A DNA stretch of 64,000 nt from positions 32,357,501-32,421,500 of the forward strand of contig OY821786.1 in the NCBI GenBank assembly GCA_963682175.1, read 5' to 3'. The position numbers and the translations under genes are program-made. The stretch comes from Triglochin maritima (Eukaryota; Streptophyta; Magnoliopsida; Alismatales; Juncaginaceae). Below, piece by piece: positions 1 to 11,405 of the stretch; within the stretch, counting starts at the first letter, position 1, and every line of letters begins with the position of its first letter. A model generated the notes under the pieces. It saw only the letters and a program-made list of their open reading frames with translations. It was not told the origin of the DNA and did not search any database.

Positions 1-143
1 CCGGTGAGGCGACGCAGATTTTATTTATTTTTGTGATTTCGATTCTATTCTGTTTATCTTGTGCGCGATCTAAGTATTTGGATTTGTGTTTCAGGAGACA
101 ACGGAGTACGCGGAGAAATCTAAGCACATTTTGAGCTAAACGA

Positions 144-192
144 GCGGCGAAATCGCCGCACCTATAGAGCCACTTGCGGTGGATTCGCCGCA
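144..192. other. CG-rich hairpins in the leader
   Basis: 144-159 is a near-perfect palindrome, GCGGCGA-AA-TCGCCGC. 175-192 is a weaker one of the same kind (TGCGGT...CGCCGCA). They resemble the hairpins at 6582-6631 inside the LTR, so the same motif marks both ends of the element as seen here. Confidence 0.6.
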
Positions 193-330
193 CATTTGAA
201 GCTTCTGGGCTTCAACTTTTTCTGGGGTCGTCTCCATCTCTGGGTGGACGCGTAGAGCATCTGGAAATTTCGAGAGCGGGCAGTGAACCTGATTGAGCGT
301 GCGTAGGTAACCTTTGTTGCCTTTTTCCTC

Positions 331-2691
331 GTAATTTCTAGTTTCGGAAAATTTCCTTTTGTAGAACTGCACGTGTTAAACTTAAATTCCATAATTGACA
401 ATAATTCAACTCTGACCTAAAAATTGGCAAAACTAGAAGAACTTAGTGCATGCATCATATAATGTTTTGTTTGCATTATTCTTGCTAAATTCTTGCAAAT
501 TATTTTTATTGTTGAAGAGTGCTGGAGGCAAGGTACGTATCGCGTTTTAACGATTGCATTTAAGCATATAATTTAGTTTGCATACAACCTTGCAATTGCC
601 CCATCTAAAGACCATTGTTTGACTATCTTTGCTAGATTTAAGTTAAACTATCTTAAGGGCAACTCCGTAGGAAAAGATACGGTGGGGATTTCATCACCCT
701 TCCGTGGCCCACAAATCACAATCCTAAAGTGTCACCCAAGCCTTAAATTAAAATTAATTAGACATTGACCCCTAAGGATTCAGAATCAATTAAGGAGAAG
801 ATTGGTTTGACTTGCTATGACCTGAAGCTGATCGAATTTAATTTGGTGTCTAGAAAGTGTTTTGTGTTGACGTAAGTCTTCCAAGCGAAGTGGTTGTCTA
901 ATTGGCACCGACTCTGTCGGAAGCGCCCCCACTAGCTATACACGGCCTGACCAAGTTGGTTTGATTAGTGAGGGAGGTGAATCAAGCAAATCAATTCGAC
1001 TCAACCAGTTAGGAGTCGTCTAGATTTAAGCGACACTAGGTCTAGGATTGTTTGCACCGTGCTTTCTTAGGAAATTTCTGACTGACCCTCTTTTCTATCT
1101 TTAGAGTTAAGTTTCCCTTCTCATCTGAGTCTTCTTTCTCTTCTCACCTCAATTCTCTAGATTAGGATTCCTTTCTCATCTTTCCCCATTCTATTGTTTG
1201 TTTCCCTTTTAAAAAAACATAAAAAATATATATAAAAAAACGAAAAAAAATTTGTAATTAATTCTTGAAATTAAATTTGGAATTTAAATTTCGAATTTGA
1301 ATTCAAAAATTGATTCAACCCGGTGCACTCAGATTTGGATTCGGGACTTGAGTAATCGACTCTCACGAGTTCATCTAGATTCCAGTCTGGAACTTAGCCC
1401 CAATCCATCTGCTGCACCACCTCACCCGGATCCAATGGGTGAGAATGTTGTGAACCCGCCCATAACTCTGAGGGATCGATGCTACCCAGCGATGGCTGCT
1501 CTACCATCGTAATTTCTAGTTTCAGAAAATTTCCTTTTGTAGAACTGCACGTGTTAAGCTTAAATTCAATAATTGGCAATAATTCAACTCTGACCTAAAA
1601 ATTGGCAAAACTAGAAGAACTTAGTGCATGCATCATATAATGTTTTGTTTGCATTATTCTTGCTAAATTCTTGCAAATTATTTTTATTGTTGAAGAGTGC
1701 TGGAGGCAAGGTACGTATCGCGTTTTAACGATTGCATTTAAGCATATAATTTAGTTTGCATACAACCTTGCAATTGCCCCATCTAAAGACCATTGTTTGA
1801 CTATCTTTGCTAGATTTAAGTTAAACTATCTTAAGGGCAACTCCATAGGAAAAGATACGGTGGGGATTTCATCACCCTTCCGTGGCCCACAAATCACAAT
1901 CCTAAAGTGTCACCCAAGCCTTAAAATTAAAATCAATTAGACATTGGCCCCTAAGGACTCGGACTCATTTAAGGAGAAGAATTGGTTTGACTTGCTATGA
2001 TTTGAAGCTGATCGAATTTAATTTGGTGTCTAGGAAGTATTTTTGTGTTGACGTAAGTCTTCCAAGCGAAGTGGTTGTCTAATTGGCACCGACTCTGTCG
2101 GAAGCGCCCCCACTAGCTATACACTACCTGCCCAAGTTGGTTTGATTAGTGAGGGAGGTGAATCAAGCGAATCAATTCGACTCAACCAGTTAGGAGTCGT
2201 CTAGATCTAAGCGAAACTAGGTCTAGGATTGTTTTGAACCGTGCTTTCTTAGGAATTTTCTGACCAACCCTCTTTCTATCTTTAGAGTTAGGTTTCCCTT
2301 CTCATCTGAGTCTTCTTTCTCTTCTCACCTAAATTCTCTAGATTAGGATTCCTTTCTCATCTTTCCCCATTCTATTGTTTGTTTCCCTTTTCAAAAAAAA
2401 AACGAAAATATATAAAAAAAATTGTAATTAATTCTTGAAATTAAATTTGGAATTTAAATTTCGAATTTGAATTCAAAAATTGATTCAACCCGGTGCACTC
2501 AGATTTGGATTCGGGACTTGAGTAATCGACTCTCACGAGTTCATCTAGATTCCAGTCTGGAACTTAGCCCTAATCCACCTGTTGCACCACCTCACCCGGA
2601 TCCAATTGGTGAGAACGTAGTGGACCCGCCTGTTGCACAACCTATAACTCTGAGGGATCGATGCTATCCAGCGATGGCTGCTCAGCCATCG
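331..2691 (+). repeat. Tandem duplication of leader plus gag start (2 x about 1.18 kb)
   Basis: 331-1508 and 1509-2691 are two direct copies that differ only by scattered substitutions and small indels. Each runs from GTAATTTCTAGTTTC to the gag start region ending at CCATC. Each contains the motif TTGGCACCGACTCTGTCGG (about 901-925 and 2083-2107). The downstream copy leads into gag. The upstream copy loses the gag frame 72 codons in. The duplication therefore adds a second, dead gag start. Confidence 0.93.
1297..1512 (+). pseudogene. Truncated duplicate of the gag N-terminus
   Basis: About 70 codons nearly identical to the first codons of the gag at 2467 (both start MNSKIDSTRC). The frame ends in a stop created at the junction of the two tandem copies. 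A short four-residue segment (VAQP in the downstream copy) is missing. It has no capsid domain or zinc knuckle and is a by-product of the duplication. Confidence 0.85.
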
Positions 2692-4440
2692 TGCATCGTT
2701 ATTCCCACCATACCGGGTCGCGACTTTGAACTAAAAGCACAATACCTGAGTATGTTGCCAAAGTTCACCTCTAGGGAAGACTCATATCTCTTCCTTAGAG
2801 AATTTGAGGAAATCTGCTCTCTTATGCAATACCAGCATATCCCTGAGGAGGCAGTACGTCTTAAATTCGTGCCTCTAGCACTGAAGGACGACACTAAGAA
2901 ATAGCTATATAGTCTAGCCGAAAGATCTATTAGGAGTTGGGTCGAGTTTGTTCAAGTGTTTTTAAAGAAATATTTCCCCAACCATAAGACTATGAGGATT
3001 AGGAATGAAATTGTTGTATTCGTTCAATCTGAGAGCGAGCCGTTATATTCCTATCTTGAAAGATTTAAAAGTGTGCTGACCCAATACCCTCATCACGGAA
3101 TTCCAAGATGGCAATTGTGCCAAATTATTTATGAGGGATTGACACCCACATCTAGGGTTATGGTAGAATCCGTAAGCCAAGAGAACTTTATGTCAAAAAA
3201 TGAAAATGATGTCTGGACTTTTCTTGAGGATTTAGCTGAAAATAGTATGCGATGGGACAATGCTAGAACACCGCTTAACCCGAGTATTGGATCTAGAATA
3301 GCAAGTCAACCCAAACCAGGTGTCTTAGCTGTAGATGCCAACATAGCAGCTGAAGCAAAACTAGCTACCCTTATGCGCAGAATGGAAAGTCTAGAGCTAC
3401 AGACCCGAGTGAATCAAGCATCGTCTATCCCTTGCTCTAGATGTGGTCAGCCTGGTCATTTAATGGAGGATTGTGCGGACTGGGAACAAGTTAACGCCAC
3501 GTTTAACCATGCTGGAAATGACCCATACGCATCAACCTATAACTCGGGTTGGCGTAATAATTCCAATTTCTCGTCAAACTACCAAGGTCAACCTCCTAGA
3601 CAACAATCAAACCTGTATAACCAAAATAATACATCATCTGGGTTTAGTAACAATGGAGATCATGAGGTTAGGTTGACAAGCTTGGAAAATTTGATTAAAA
3701 CCTTTATACAAACAACCAACCAGTCCTTCCAAAGGCTAGAGACACAAGTCAGCCAACTAGCACAAATAGTAGGTGAAAGAGAAAAGGGTCGGTTTCCAAG
3801 TCAACCTGAGGTGAACCCAAGATCTAATAATCAATTTCAGCCTTATCAACCACCTTCAGGAAATAACAACCCTAGACCGGTTCAAATGGTTAATGAGGAA
3901 GGACCGTTCCAACAAATAAATGCAGTAGTATCATTACGGTCCGGACGACAAGTTGATAAGAATGTGGTAAATCCTAGAACGTCTAATCAACCTAGTCGTC
4001 AAGCACCCACATATGACCTGACCAGTGAACCTGACGTCCAATCTGAAACACCCAACCCACCTACTCCACCCAAACTTGAGCGAGTCTATGTTCCTAAAGC
4101 CCCATTCCCCAATAGACTCAAGAAGAACTCAAGTGTACAAATGGAGAAAATCCTGGAAGTATTTAAGCAAGTTAAGGTGAATATTCCACTCTTAGACAAG
4201 ATTCAACAAATACCTGCTTATGTTAAATTCTTAAAAGATCTGTACACTAAAAAGAGAAAAACAAACGTACCAAAGAATGCTTTCTTAACTGCAAACATAA
4301 GCTCTATTTTGTCCAACACATCTCCTATAAAGTATAAGGACCCTGGGTGTCCCACAATTTCATGTGCAATAGGAGATACTTTTATCAACAAAGCCCTCTC
4401 CCATTCTTTGTCTACGAGCAACTCAACCTTGGTCCACTAA
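2467..4440 (+). pseudogene. gag: Gag polyprotein of a gypsy-like retrotransposon, one in-frame stop
   Basis: The frame opens at 2467 and runs to 4440, with one in-frame TAG at 2902-2904, where a tryptophan codon would fit (the text resumes LYSLAERS). The capsid-like retrotransposon gag domain covers roughly 2750-3250 (EEICSLMQY, FLKKYFPNHK, YPHHGIPRW). One CCHC zinc knuckle lies at about 3433-3474 (C-x2-C-x4-H-x4-C in CSRCGQPGHLMEDC). The next 250 residues are Asn/Gln/Pro-rich linker. Gag normally packages the element RNA in cytoplasmic particles. The 3' end runs into the damaged protease region. Not functional as it stands. Confidence 0.85.
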
Positions 4441-4985
4441 AGCCCTCTAAGACAACCCTTCAATTTGCTGATTGCTCTATTAAGAAACCAAGAGGTATAG
4501 TAGAGGATGTTTTGATTAAGGTTGGTGACTTCATTTACCCAGTGGATTTTGTCGTTCTAGACACTGAACCTGTTGTCGATCCTAAGAGACAAATCCATGT
4601 GATACTAGGCAGACCATTTTTAGCCACTTCTGAATCTTTGATAAATTGCTGAAATGGGCTAATGCAACTATCTTTTGGAAACTTAAAAGCTGAATTTAAT
4701 ATCTTTCATGTTGATAATGAGCCAGAAATAATATGCAATCAAAGTGATGTTGTGATGAGATCGCGTATTTATAAGATTTCTGAATCAAATAAATCATCAC
4801 AAAATAAAAAAGGAAGTAAGAAAAAGGGGAGTAATTCTTTGACACACCCACCATCACTCGAGCAAATAAGAGAACCAATACATGTGAGGGGTGTGGAATC
4901 TGTGCCTCAGTGCAACATGTGGAACAACTCAACTGGATACATGCACCAACATGGTGTCATTCAATCCAGCTCTGACTATGGTTGA
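4284..4985 (+). pseudogene. Retropepsin (aspartic protease) remnant lacking its catalytic segment
   Basis: Upstream of the break the frame reads DPGCPTISCAIGDTFINKAL; downstream it resumes in another frame as PFFVYEQLNLGPLKP, then FVVLD and VILGRPFLAT, which are standard for plant gypsy proteases. The segment between KAL and PFF, which in this family holds the catalytic D-[LS]-G-A, is absent, so deletion and frameshift coincide there (about 4392-4400). A further in-frame TGA lies at 4650-4652. The frame then continues to 4985 (MQLSFGNLKAEFNIFHV...). No RT follows. Family assignment rests on motifs; the deletion is inferred from the missing motif. Confidence 0.8.
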
Positions 4986-6090
4986 CTCTGAGCAAATTTA
5001 ACCCCTCTACCGCAAGTTGACTCAGGTAATACGTGCATTTGCTTTTTCTTTGCATAATGCATGATTTAGGTGTGGGGGGTGTTTATGTATATATCTATCT
5101 ATATATCTGTTCTTTTATTTCCTAATTTAAAAAAAAATATTAAAAAAAATTTCAATGTTTCATGACATAGCTTAAGATTGAACTACCAAAACCCAAGTAC
5201 AAATTGCACTGAGTTTTTGTTCCTTATTATATAGTTCTACTTGTAAAAATGATGACATAAATCTAAGTTCCAAAGAAATAACTCATTACCTTTTAAGACA
5301 TGTATGCACTTAAATTGGATGAATCAAATCTTTGAAGTGGTTGATAAAAAGCAGAGGTTGAGGAAAATATACCGGGAAGTGTTGACTTCTAATAGCAATT
5401 AAGCCTTGAGAAAAAAAAGTAAAAAAAAGGAATAACGTGAGGAAAACACATTTTGCAAAATGATTACAAAAGCCCAAGCCTTCGAGTCACTGGTCCGTAG
5501 GGGTATCTTAAAACCCGGTAACTTGAGTCTGCCAGCTCGGGATTATTGACCAAACTCGCTACACGAATGCAAAATAAGGGTAAAAGTGTCAGAAAAAGCA
5601 AATGTGTTGAATCACGGAAAAAGAAAATAATAATAATAATACTCAAGGCCCAAAGCTAAAAGAATGATCCAAGCCATGGTTGATCCGAATGATACTTCAC
5701 CACCAGAGGAGGCGTGCAAAATAATTTAAGTAATATCATGTGTAGAAGGGTTAGTGGTGTGAATATTGGAGGAATGAAGACCAAGTCAGTTTTTTTTATG
5801 GGTTAGACTTATATAATAAGCATGCGAGAATTCTAAGTAAGATGTATAAGGTTGAGGTGGAGATATTGAGAGCTATTAATGAAATGTTGAATTAAGACTT
5901 TGTGGGTGTGTCAACTGAAAACCCTCACGAGACAAAACTCGTCATCTAAGGAAACTTGGGGGTTTAAAGGCTTGTTGCACATGCTAAGTGCAACCGTGAT
6001 TCCTACGAAAGTGAGTTAGGATTTTCCTGTTTTCATTTTTCTTATATTCTGTTTTGCTAGGGACTAGCAAAATCTAGGTGTGGGGGTATT
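4986..6090 (+). other. Non-coding 3' part of the element, two polypurine-like tracts
   Basis: No coding frame is supported here. A GGTGTGGGGGG tract at about 5070-5080 and a second one (AGGTGTGGGGG) at 6077-6087 both look like polypurine tracts. The second abuts the LTR and is the likely plus-strand primer. The first may be a decoy or mark an older rearrangement. Confidence 0.55.
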
Positions 6091-6581
6091 TGATGCATTG
6101 CATACATTGCATCATATGTCTTTCATTTAGATTAATTTTATATCAATAAATGCTACTAAGGTATGTGTTTAGTCCTATTTACAGAATACAGGGACCTGAA
6201 TGCAAATTACCCACATCCCGAGCATAAACACGTGCAAAAGACTCATTTCTATCATAAAGACCAAGCTCAAGATTATCGGGTTTCAAATGGAAATGTATCC
6301 AAGCATAAAAGCATTCAAGATCTAATTACAAAAAGAACAAGGACTTAAGCACAAAAGTAGCCGGGGACATAATTGCAAGAAGCCAAGGACCTAATTGCAA
6401 ATCACGAGTAGCTTTTATTATTATGGAGAAAATCTAAAGAAAAATCAATGTGGATCTCCAAATATATAAAGGAATTAATTCGGAGCTCAAAAGAATGGAA
6501 AGAATCAAGCCAGACGCGCAAAGGAGGATCAAATCATACCATAAACATTCAGCCAAAATCCAAATTTAATCCGACTCGATT

Positions 6582-6631
6582 GTGCGGCGTTTCCGCCGCA
6601 CAACACACACAATGTGCGGCGATTCCGCCGC
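6582..6631. other. Two CG-rich hairpins in the LTR
   Basis: 6582-6601 is GTGCGGCG-TTTC-CGCCGCAC, a perfect 8 bp stem. 6616-6631 is GCGGCG-ATTC-CGCCGC. They lie about 90-140 bp upstream of the LTR TATA box, where promoter or terminator elements could sit. Function unknown. Confidence 0.8.
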
Positions 6632-6720
6632 CCCCTAGGCGATCCATGTGCTCAAATTTTGTCCAGTCGTGTCTGGACACGTGTACTTTCCAATTCTATA
6701 CTTAGGTCTCTTGTAACAAC

Positions 6721-6728
6721 TATAAATA
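6721..6728 (+). promoter_or_regulatory. LTR TATA box
   Basis: TATAAATA in CTATAAATAGCCCC, about 630 bp into the LTR. This is the likely core promoter of the element. Confidence 0.7.
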
Positions 6729-7314
6729 GCCCCAAGAACGATGTTATAGAGGTCCTAGCTTGTAGTTTTTAATTCTTGGTCTTAGTTTTGTATTCTTCTT
6801 TTTAGTAATAAAATTCTGTGTTTTATTTCTTGTTTTAGTTTCTTTTGTGATTCCTCTAGGACCCCTTCTTCCTCCCTCTATGAGTTTCTAAATCTTTCCA
6901 AAGGGTGGATGTGACGGATTTAGGGTGATGAGAAGAGAATAAAGTTATTATTTTAATTTTGTGATTAGTATATTTTGATTACTTGAGTGTATGTTAAATC
7001 ATTTATCATGTAATGCTTCATAACTAACATGATTTATTATAAGTTTCTGAATTCTCTAATCTAAATCATATGTCTAAACCTCCACCCAACGGAATTCACT
7101 ATCTTTATTCTTGTTTTATTTTTATTTGTTCATGTTTCTTGCTTTAGATAATTAAAAATCAAAAATCTCAAAACCCAAATTTATTCTTCTCTCTCTTCCT
7201 TTCCCTTAATCGAAAATCACACAAATAACAAATCTCTCCCTCATTGTGTTCGACCCGTACTTGCCACGTCTTCATTGACGCCGTGCACTTGCGGTATAAA
7301 TTTAATTCTCATCA

Positions 7315-7363
7315 CTGACGTAGCAGAGAAAGAGTGCACCCCCGGGCGCTGTTATTTAGGCTC
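7315..7363. mobile_element. Terminal fragment of a Harbinger element
   Basis: Read on the minus strand from 7363, this stretch (GAGCCTAAATAACAGCGCCC, then a CTCTTTCTCTGC / ACGTCAG block) matches the left tip of the Harbinger element at 17180 (GAGCACAAATAACAACGCC, then CTCTCTATCTGCC / ACGTCAG). It abuts the LTR end at 7314, so the gypsy element probably inserted into, or recombined with, a Harbinger copy. The DNA from about 7364 (TCAATAACAACGC) also looks tip-like. Confidence 0.55.
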
Positions 7364-7552
7364 TCAATAACAACGCATGGGCCTGGACGTTCACGTCAAC
7401 TTTTCTAATCACATTTCAATTTTCGATTTTTTGCTTGTACGTCACTTCAAACATCAATTTTGACAAAAAGACCACTAGTGTTACGTTTTATCCACAGACC
7501 CAAAATCTGTTCAGTGGAACATAACAAGGTAAGATTAGTAACATGAAAATAA

Positions 7553-7613
7553 GAGCACCCTTAACGGGTGCTCTTTATCAGGCGCCAAAAAAGCCCTCCC
7601 TTAACGGGAGGGC
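7553..7613. other. Twin hairpins with the same loop at the Harbinger left end
   Basis: 7553-7573 is GAGCACCC-TTAAC-GGGTGCTC. 7593-7613 is GCCCTCCC-TTAAC-GGGAGGGC. Both have perfect 8 bp stems and the same TTAAC loop. A GC-rich stretch (GGGGGCCACGTGCCCCCC) follows at about 7624-7641. Confidence 0.9.
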
Positions 7614-8015
7614 GCGCCCTGGCGGGGGCCACGTGCCCCCCATTGGTTGAATTTTTTTTGTTTAGTTTTTTTGTTATAAAGAAAAAAAATTGGTTATATA
7701 TAATTAGGTTAATGTATTGATTAGTTAAATTGTAATTAAATTAATTAGGTTTTGAAAAATTAATTGAAAACTTATTTTATGATTAATTAAATTGTTTTTG
7801 ATATATTTAGATAAAAGTAAATTAAAAAATCATATACAAAATACGAAATAGTAGTACAATACTCATAACTTCGGAAACGAAATACAATGCAAATACGGAA
7901 ACGAAATACAATACATAAACTACGAATTTTAAACTATCGATAAACTACCAGAATACTGATAAACTGCGAAATTTAAACTACTACAATACTGATAAACCAC
8001 GAAACATACATTTAG

Positions 8016-9245
8016 TTAAGTCCAAATGAAAAAAAACCACCTACAGAAATCCTTCTGATTTGGCCCCGCCTTGAGTTCAGCAAGTGTTTCTTTATCGATA
8101 TCGTCCTTGTTTTCCTTCTTCAGCAGAGACAAAAGGGCGTCGAGTTTCTTGCTGTTGAGTTCCATTTGGAACTTCACCTCAGCTTCAATGCGTTTCCTCT
8201 CCACCCGTTCTTCATAATGCAAGTAACTTTCCTCTCTCACTTTTGCACTATATTCAACTTGTTTCTCCAGTTCTAACACATCGGGATCGAGTTGCGCTCG
8301 AAGTGATTGTTTTCCCTTCTTTTTTTGGCTTTTTGAACACCTTCAGGACGAGGACATGATTCGAACACCATTTCATCTGTTGACAATGTTGCGTCTTTTC
8401 CCGCTGCTGAAACTCCCCGGACTTTCTACAACGACGTCTCCGGTGGGAAGTCCAAGCACAACTGACTCCCATTTAGGGTACCTGCGTAACATAAGCCACA
8501 CATGAATGTACTGAAATTTGGTGTTGTGTGTTCGTTCGTAGATGGTGTGCGCATCATGGATGACATCGTCCTCGTTGTAACCACTTCTCTTCCTCCGCAC
8601 CGCCTGGTCGAAGCAACCGACCCATTGGTTCACAACTTGCGATGTACGCCGCCATCGTCCCTTCAATGACTCATCATTACGCTCTATTGAACCTGGCTCG
8701 CCTGATTCATTGAAGATGCGCTCCACACGTCTCCAGAAGGACCTCATTTTTTGGTTTGTCTCAACCACAGCATCGCCACTTACAACCATGTAAGCCAAGA
8801 CGAGTCGCTGATCCTCTTGTGTGGACCACGATTTTTGCGTCCTTAACGTCACGGGTTTGTGTGTTTCTTGACGACTTGTAGGTTGAACGACATTTTCGTC
8901 ATTCACATCAGGTGTCATGCGGCTTACATTTGCACTACTTTTGCCACTTAGGAGGCAAGTATACATACCCATTGGGAATTGAGTTTGACCTTCTTCCTGA
9001 GTTGGCGGTTGATATGGATTGTGCAGGAATTGTTGGTATTGATGGTCTGGGTAGAACCCTGGTTGTGGGAAAAAATGGTTTGGGTAGGACGTGTGGAATC
9101 CTACTTGTGGGGTAAATTGGCTTTGGTATGACGGGTGGAATCCTGGTTGTGTAACATTTTGGTATGGGAAAAAGTGTTGGGTTGGGGGTGGACGACGTGG
9201 AGATCGTCGGTACTCTGGTGAACCATTGCCTTCTGAAGAGGACAT
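8016..9245 (-). pseudogene. Myb/SANT-like Harbinger accessory protein, two frameshifts
   Basis: It starts at 9245 (MSSSEGNGSPEYRR). The N-terminal 90 residues are Pro/Gln/Phe repeats (QPGFHPSYQ, TPQVGFHTSY). A Myb/SANT-like trihelix follows (WSTQEDQRLVLAYMVVSGDA, FWRRVERIF, SLKGRWRR, VNQWVGCFDQA, FQYIHVWLMLRRYPKWE), as in plant PIF/Harbinger DNA-binding proteins and related GST-T3-like/NAM-associated families. After residue 280 the frame breaks at an A-run (about 8385-8390), continues as a TLSTDEMVFESCPRPEG-like segment, breaks again at an A7 run (about 8319) and ends in a Lys/Glu-rich coiled coil (to 8016). In this family the Myb-like protein helps the DDE transposase bind the ends. Confidence 0.75.
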
Positions 9246-9302
9246 TGTGAGACAAGGGTGGAAGAAGTAAGATTGGAATTGAGGTGAGTAGAGAAGGTTG
9301 TT

Positions 9303-9440
9303 GGGGTATATATATTCAAGTAGTCACGCACGCACTGTAGGTCATCGATGCAATCGTCTTGTCTTTTGTGTAATCACGCGCACACTGTAGGTCCTCGATG
9401 CAATCGTCTTGTCTTTTGTGTAGTCACGCGTGTAGGCAGT
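9303..9440 (-). promoter_or_regulatory. TATA box and 50 bp tandem repeats upstream of the Myb-like gene
   Basis: A TATATATA stretch lies at about 9307-9314, some 60 bp upstream of the ATG. A 50 bp unit (CACGC.CACTGTAGGTC.TCGATGCAATC...) is repeated at least twice between 9321 and 9440. The related element at 26 kb has the same layout: repeats, then TATA, then ATG at about 60 bp. Confidence 0.65.
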
Positions 9441-9726
9441 GGCGTCGGCTGACTTGTGGATATCACACTCATTTTTTGGCACACCAGGTTCATGCAATGA
9501 CTTAAATGTCCTGCAACGATCTTCGATTTTTGACGACGTAATGAAATGACGAGCTTCACCTGTGACTTTTGAGGTAAACGGTTCTCGTAGGGAGTTTGGA
9601 ATTGGATAATGGTTTGTGCTGATGTGACGGAGAGAGAAGCTGACGTGACTGAGAGAGAAGTTGACGTGGTTGAGAGAGAAACCAGAGCGTCCGGAAACTG
9701 CCTGGGTGCTGTTAATAATGCTCTAA

Positions 9727-10129
9727 GTGTTCAGTACGGTTTGCTTGGATGACTCAATGGTCAGACATTCATCCACACCAGAGAGAAGTCCTCAGATCAC
9801 ATCCCACATTAAGCTAATGGCTAATTGTTGTGGCTTTCTAACCAAGAGAAGCCTAATAAACTTATAATTACTTTTTCCATTTTTATATATTCTACCACCG
9901 ATCTTATTTCAAATCCTAACACCTCGAACATAGGAAATGAGAATGAGTCTACTGGAATTCGATCCCTAATTCAATTTATACGAGGACAATGAATCTCCCA
10001 AGTGAGCTTACACGAGTTGGTTATAATTAGTTTCCAGATACTTGGCTTTAAGTGAGTTCAAGGCTTGAAGTTCAATATTCCCTGCGAAATCCCTAAAATA
10101 CCCCTAACCGTTCCCTCTATTCTCTCTTC
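9727..10129. other. Intergenic, upstream of H2A.Z
   Basis: No gene or repeat recognised. It probably contains the proximal H2A.Z promoter. Confidence 0.5.
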
Positions 10130-10137
10130 TATAAAAT
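10130..10137 (+). promoter_or_regulatory. TATA box of the H2A.Z gene
   Basis: TATAAAAT in TTCTATAAAATCCCC, followed within about 30 bp by a pyrimidine-rich start region and then a 5' leader. Position agrees with a leader exon ending at about 10246. Confidence 0.65.
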
Positions 10138-10246
10138 CCCCAAACTTTCCCATATCCGAAACTCGCGATCTCACCTCTCTCGACGACTCTCCTCCTCTCG
10201 AGTTCGAACCTCCGATCCGGCGATTTCCCCTCCGATTCCATCCAAG

Positions 10247-11395
10247 GTTCGTCCCTTACGTTCCACGGCCTCTCGATTTCCCCCTTCTCTTCCTTTTCTG
10301 GCACTTTTACGGTCTTTTTGCGCTAGGATTTGGCTCTTTCGGTGGGATTTTGGGGGTTTGGTGGTTCCATGAGGTTTCCTTTGGTGGGTCGTCGTTTTTT
10401 GTTGGTTTGGGTAGGAAATTTCGTTTCTTGCTATGAAATTTCTAGGGTTTTGGTGATTTGGTTCGGAAAGTTGGGTTCTTTGGGGGGTTTTGTTCGAAAG
10501 TTGGGTTCTTTGATGGTTTTGTTTGAAATTGAAGGTGGGTTAGTCTCGATTTGTGTTTTCTTCTGATGGGTCGTGTTTTAGCTTTAAGTAAGAATCTGAT
10601 CTTGTAAGAGTTTCTCGAAATTTGGGGTTTTAGGCTACAAAGTTTGGTTTTTAGGCTTGAAATTGGGAAGTTCGTATCTTGTTAAGTTTTAGCCTTTAAA
10701 TTATTCAAGATTTGGAGTGGGTGAGTTGTGATTTAGCGTTTCTTCTGATGGGTGGTTTGTTTTCTGAGCTACAATTTAAGTTGGGTTAAAATTTGAGGTT
10801 TAGTTTGAAAATTATGTTTGTTTGTTTTAGCGGGAAAATATGAATTTGTTTTTCTTTTCTGATTCTTCATGCAGCGTCATTTTCTCCATTAGAAGGGTTG
10901 GTTTTTTCATGGTCGGTTTGAGATCTGTTCTGATCTTGCTCTGATCTTTTAGGATTTGGGTCTGTTTTTGGCGTTTCATTTAAAACTTGAAAGATTTGAT
11001 GGTATTAGATGAATTTGATTCTTTTCCTCGCGTGGTTTGGTTTTTAGGCTTGAAATTGGGAAGATTCAAAACTTTCCAATTTTGAGGTTTAGTTTCAAAA
11101 CTGCTCTTACGCAGTTGTAGTTTGTTTTAGCTGGAAGATTAATTTTTTGTAATTCTTTTTTGCTTCTTCATGCATTTTTTTTCACGGTCAGGTTTAGATC
11201 AGTACCCGATCTTGCTTTGATTTTAGGAGTTGGATCCGGTTTTGGTGTTTTGTCTGAAACTTGAAAGATTTTATGCTATTAGATGAATTTGATTCTTTTC
11301 CTCATGTGGTGTGTGTTCTGAGCTACCCGTCCTGTTTCTTGACCCATGTTTTTTAGGCTTCGGTTGTTGACATTTTTTTTGCTTGGAATCTGCAG
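10247..11395 (+). other. Probable 5'-UTR intron of the H2A.Z gene
   Basis: The donor is AAG|GTTCGT at 10247 and the acceptor is CTGCAG|GCAGC ending at 11395, only 10 bp before the ATG. The interval is T-rich and has no coding frame. Long leader introns often raise expression of plant housekeeping genes; that role is inferred. Confidence 0.6.
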
Positions 11396-11405
11396 GCAGC
11401 AAGAA

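Larger units (their letters stand above)
1..6090 (+). mobile_element. Gypsy-like LTR retrotransposon, internal region without pol
   Basis: The region holds a long leader, a decayed gag with a retropepsin remnant (2467-4985), about 1.1 kb of non-coding DNA and a purine-rich tract ending at 6090, directly before a 1.2 kb LTR. I see no reverse transcriptase, RNase H or integrase. This is a deletion derivative or non-autonomous element of Ty3/gypsy type, probably of the Athila/Tat group, judging by the gag with one CCHC knuckle and the GGTGTGGGGG tract before the LTR. The 5' LTR is not in the window. Lineage is inferred from overall look, not from a tree. Confidence 0.75.
6091..7314 (+). mobile_element. 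3' LTR (1224 bp) of the gypsy-like element
   Basis: It starts TGATGCATTGCAT and ends AATTCTCATCA, giving terminal TGATG/CATCA inverted repeats. It is preceded by a polypurine tract and followed by unrelated DNA (a Harbinger tip). It contains a TATA box (6721), two CG-rich hairpins (6582-6631) and, near its 3' end, a CCGTGCACTTGCGG motif that recurs inverted at about 42078. Confidence 0.85.
7553..9723 (-). mobile_element. PIF/Harbinger-type element carrying only a Myb-like gene
   Basis: Terminal inverted repeats are GAGCACCCTTAACGGG at the left and, read on the minus strand, GAGCATTATTAACAGC at the right. They are flanked by the 3 bp target duplication TAA (7550-7552 and 9724-9726), typical of PIF/Harbinger. 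The only gene is a Myb/SANT-like open frame on the minus strand. I find no DDE transposase. Repeated CACGTCA/TCTCTCTC blocks lie inside the right end. It would depend on a transposase made elsewhere. Confidence 0.85.

Noticed and set aside
901..925. TTGGCACCGACTCTGTCGG considered as the gypsy primer binding site
   Set aside because: It lies hundreds of bases inside the leader, occurs in both tandem copies and is not next to an LTR end.
10065..10566. Open frames upstream of H2A.Z
   Set aside because: They fall in the promoter, leader and T/G-rich leader intron, with no domain and no splice connection to H2A.Z coding sequence.
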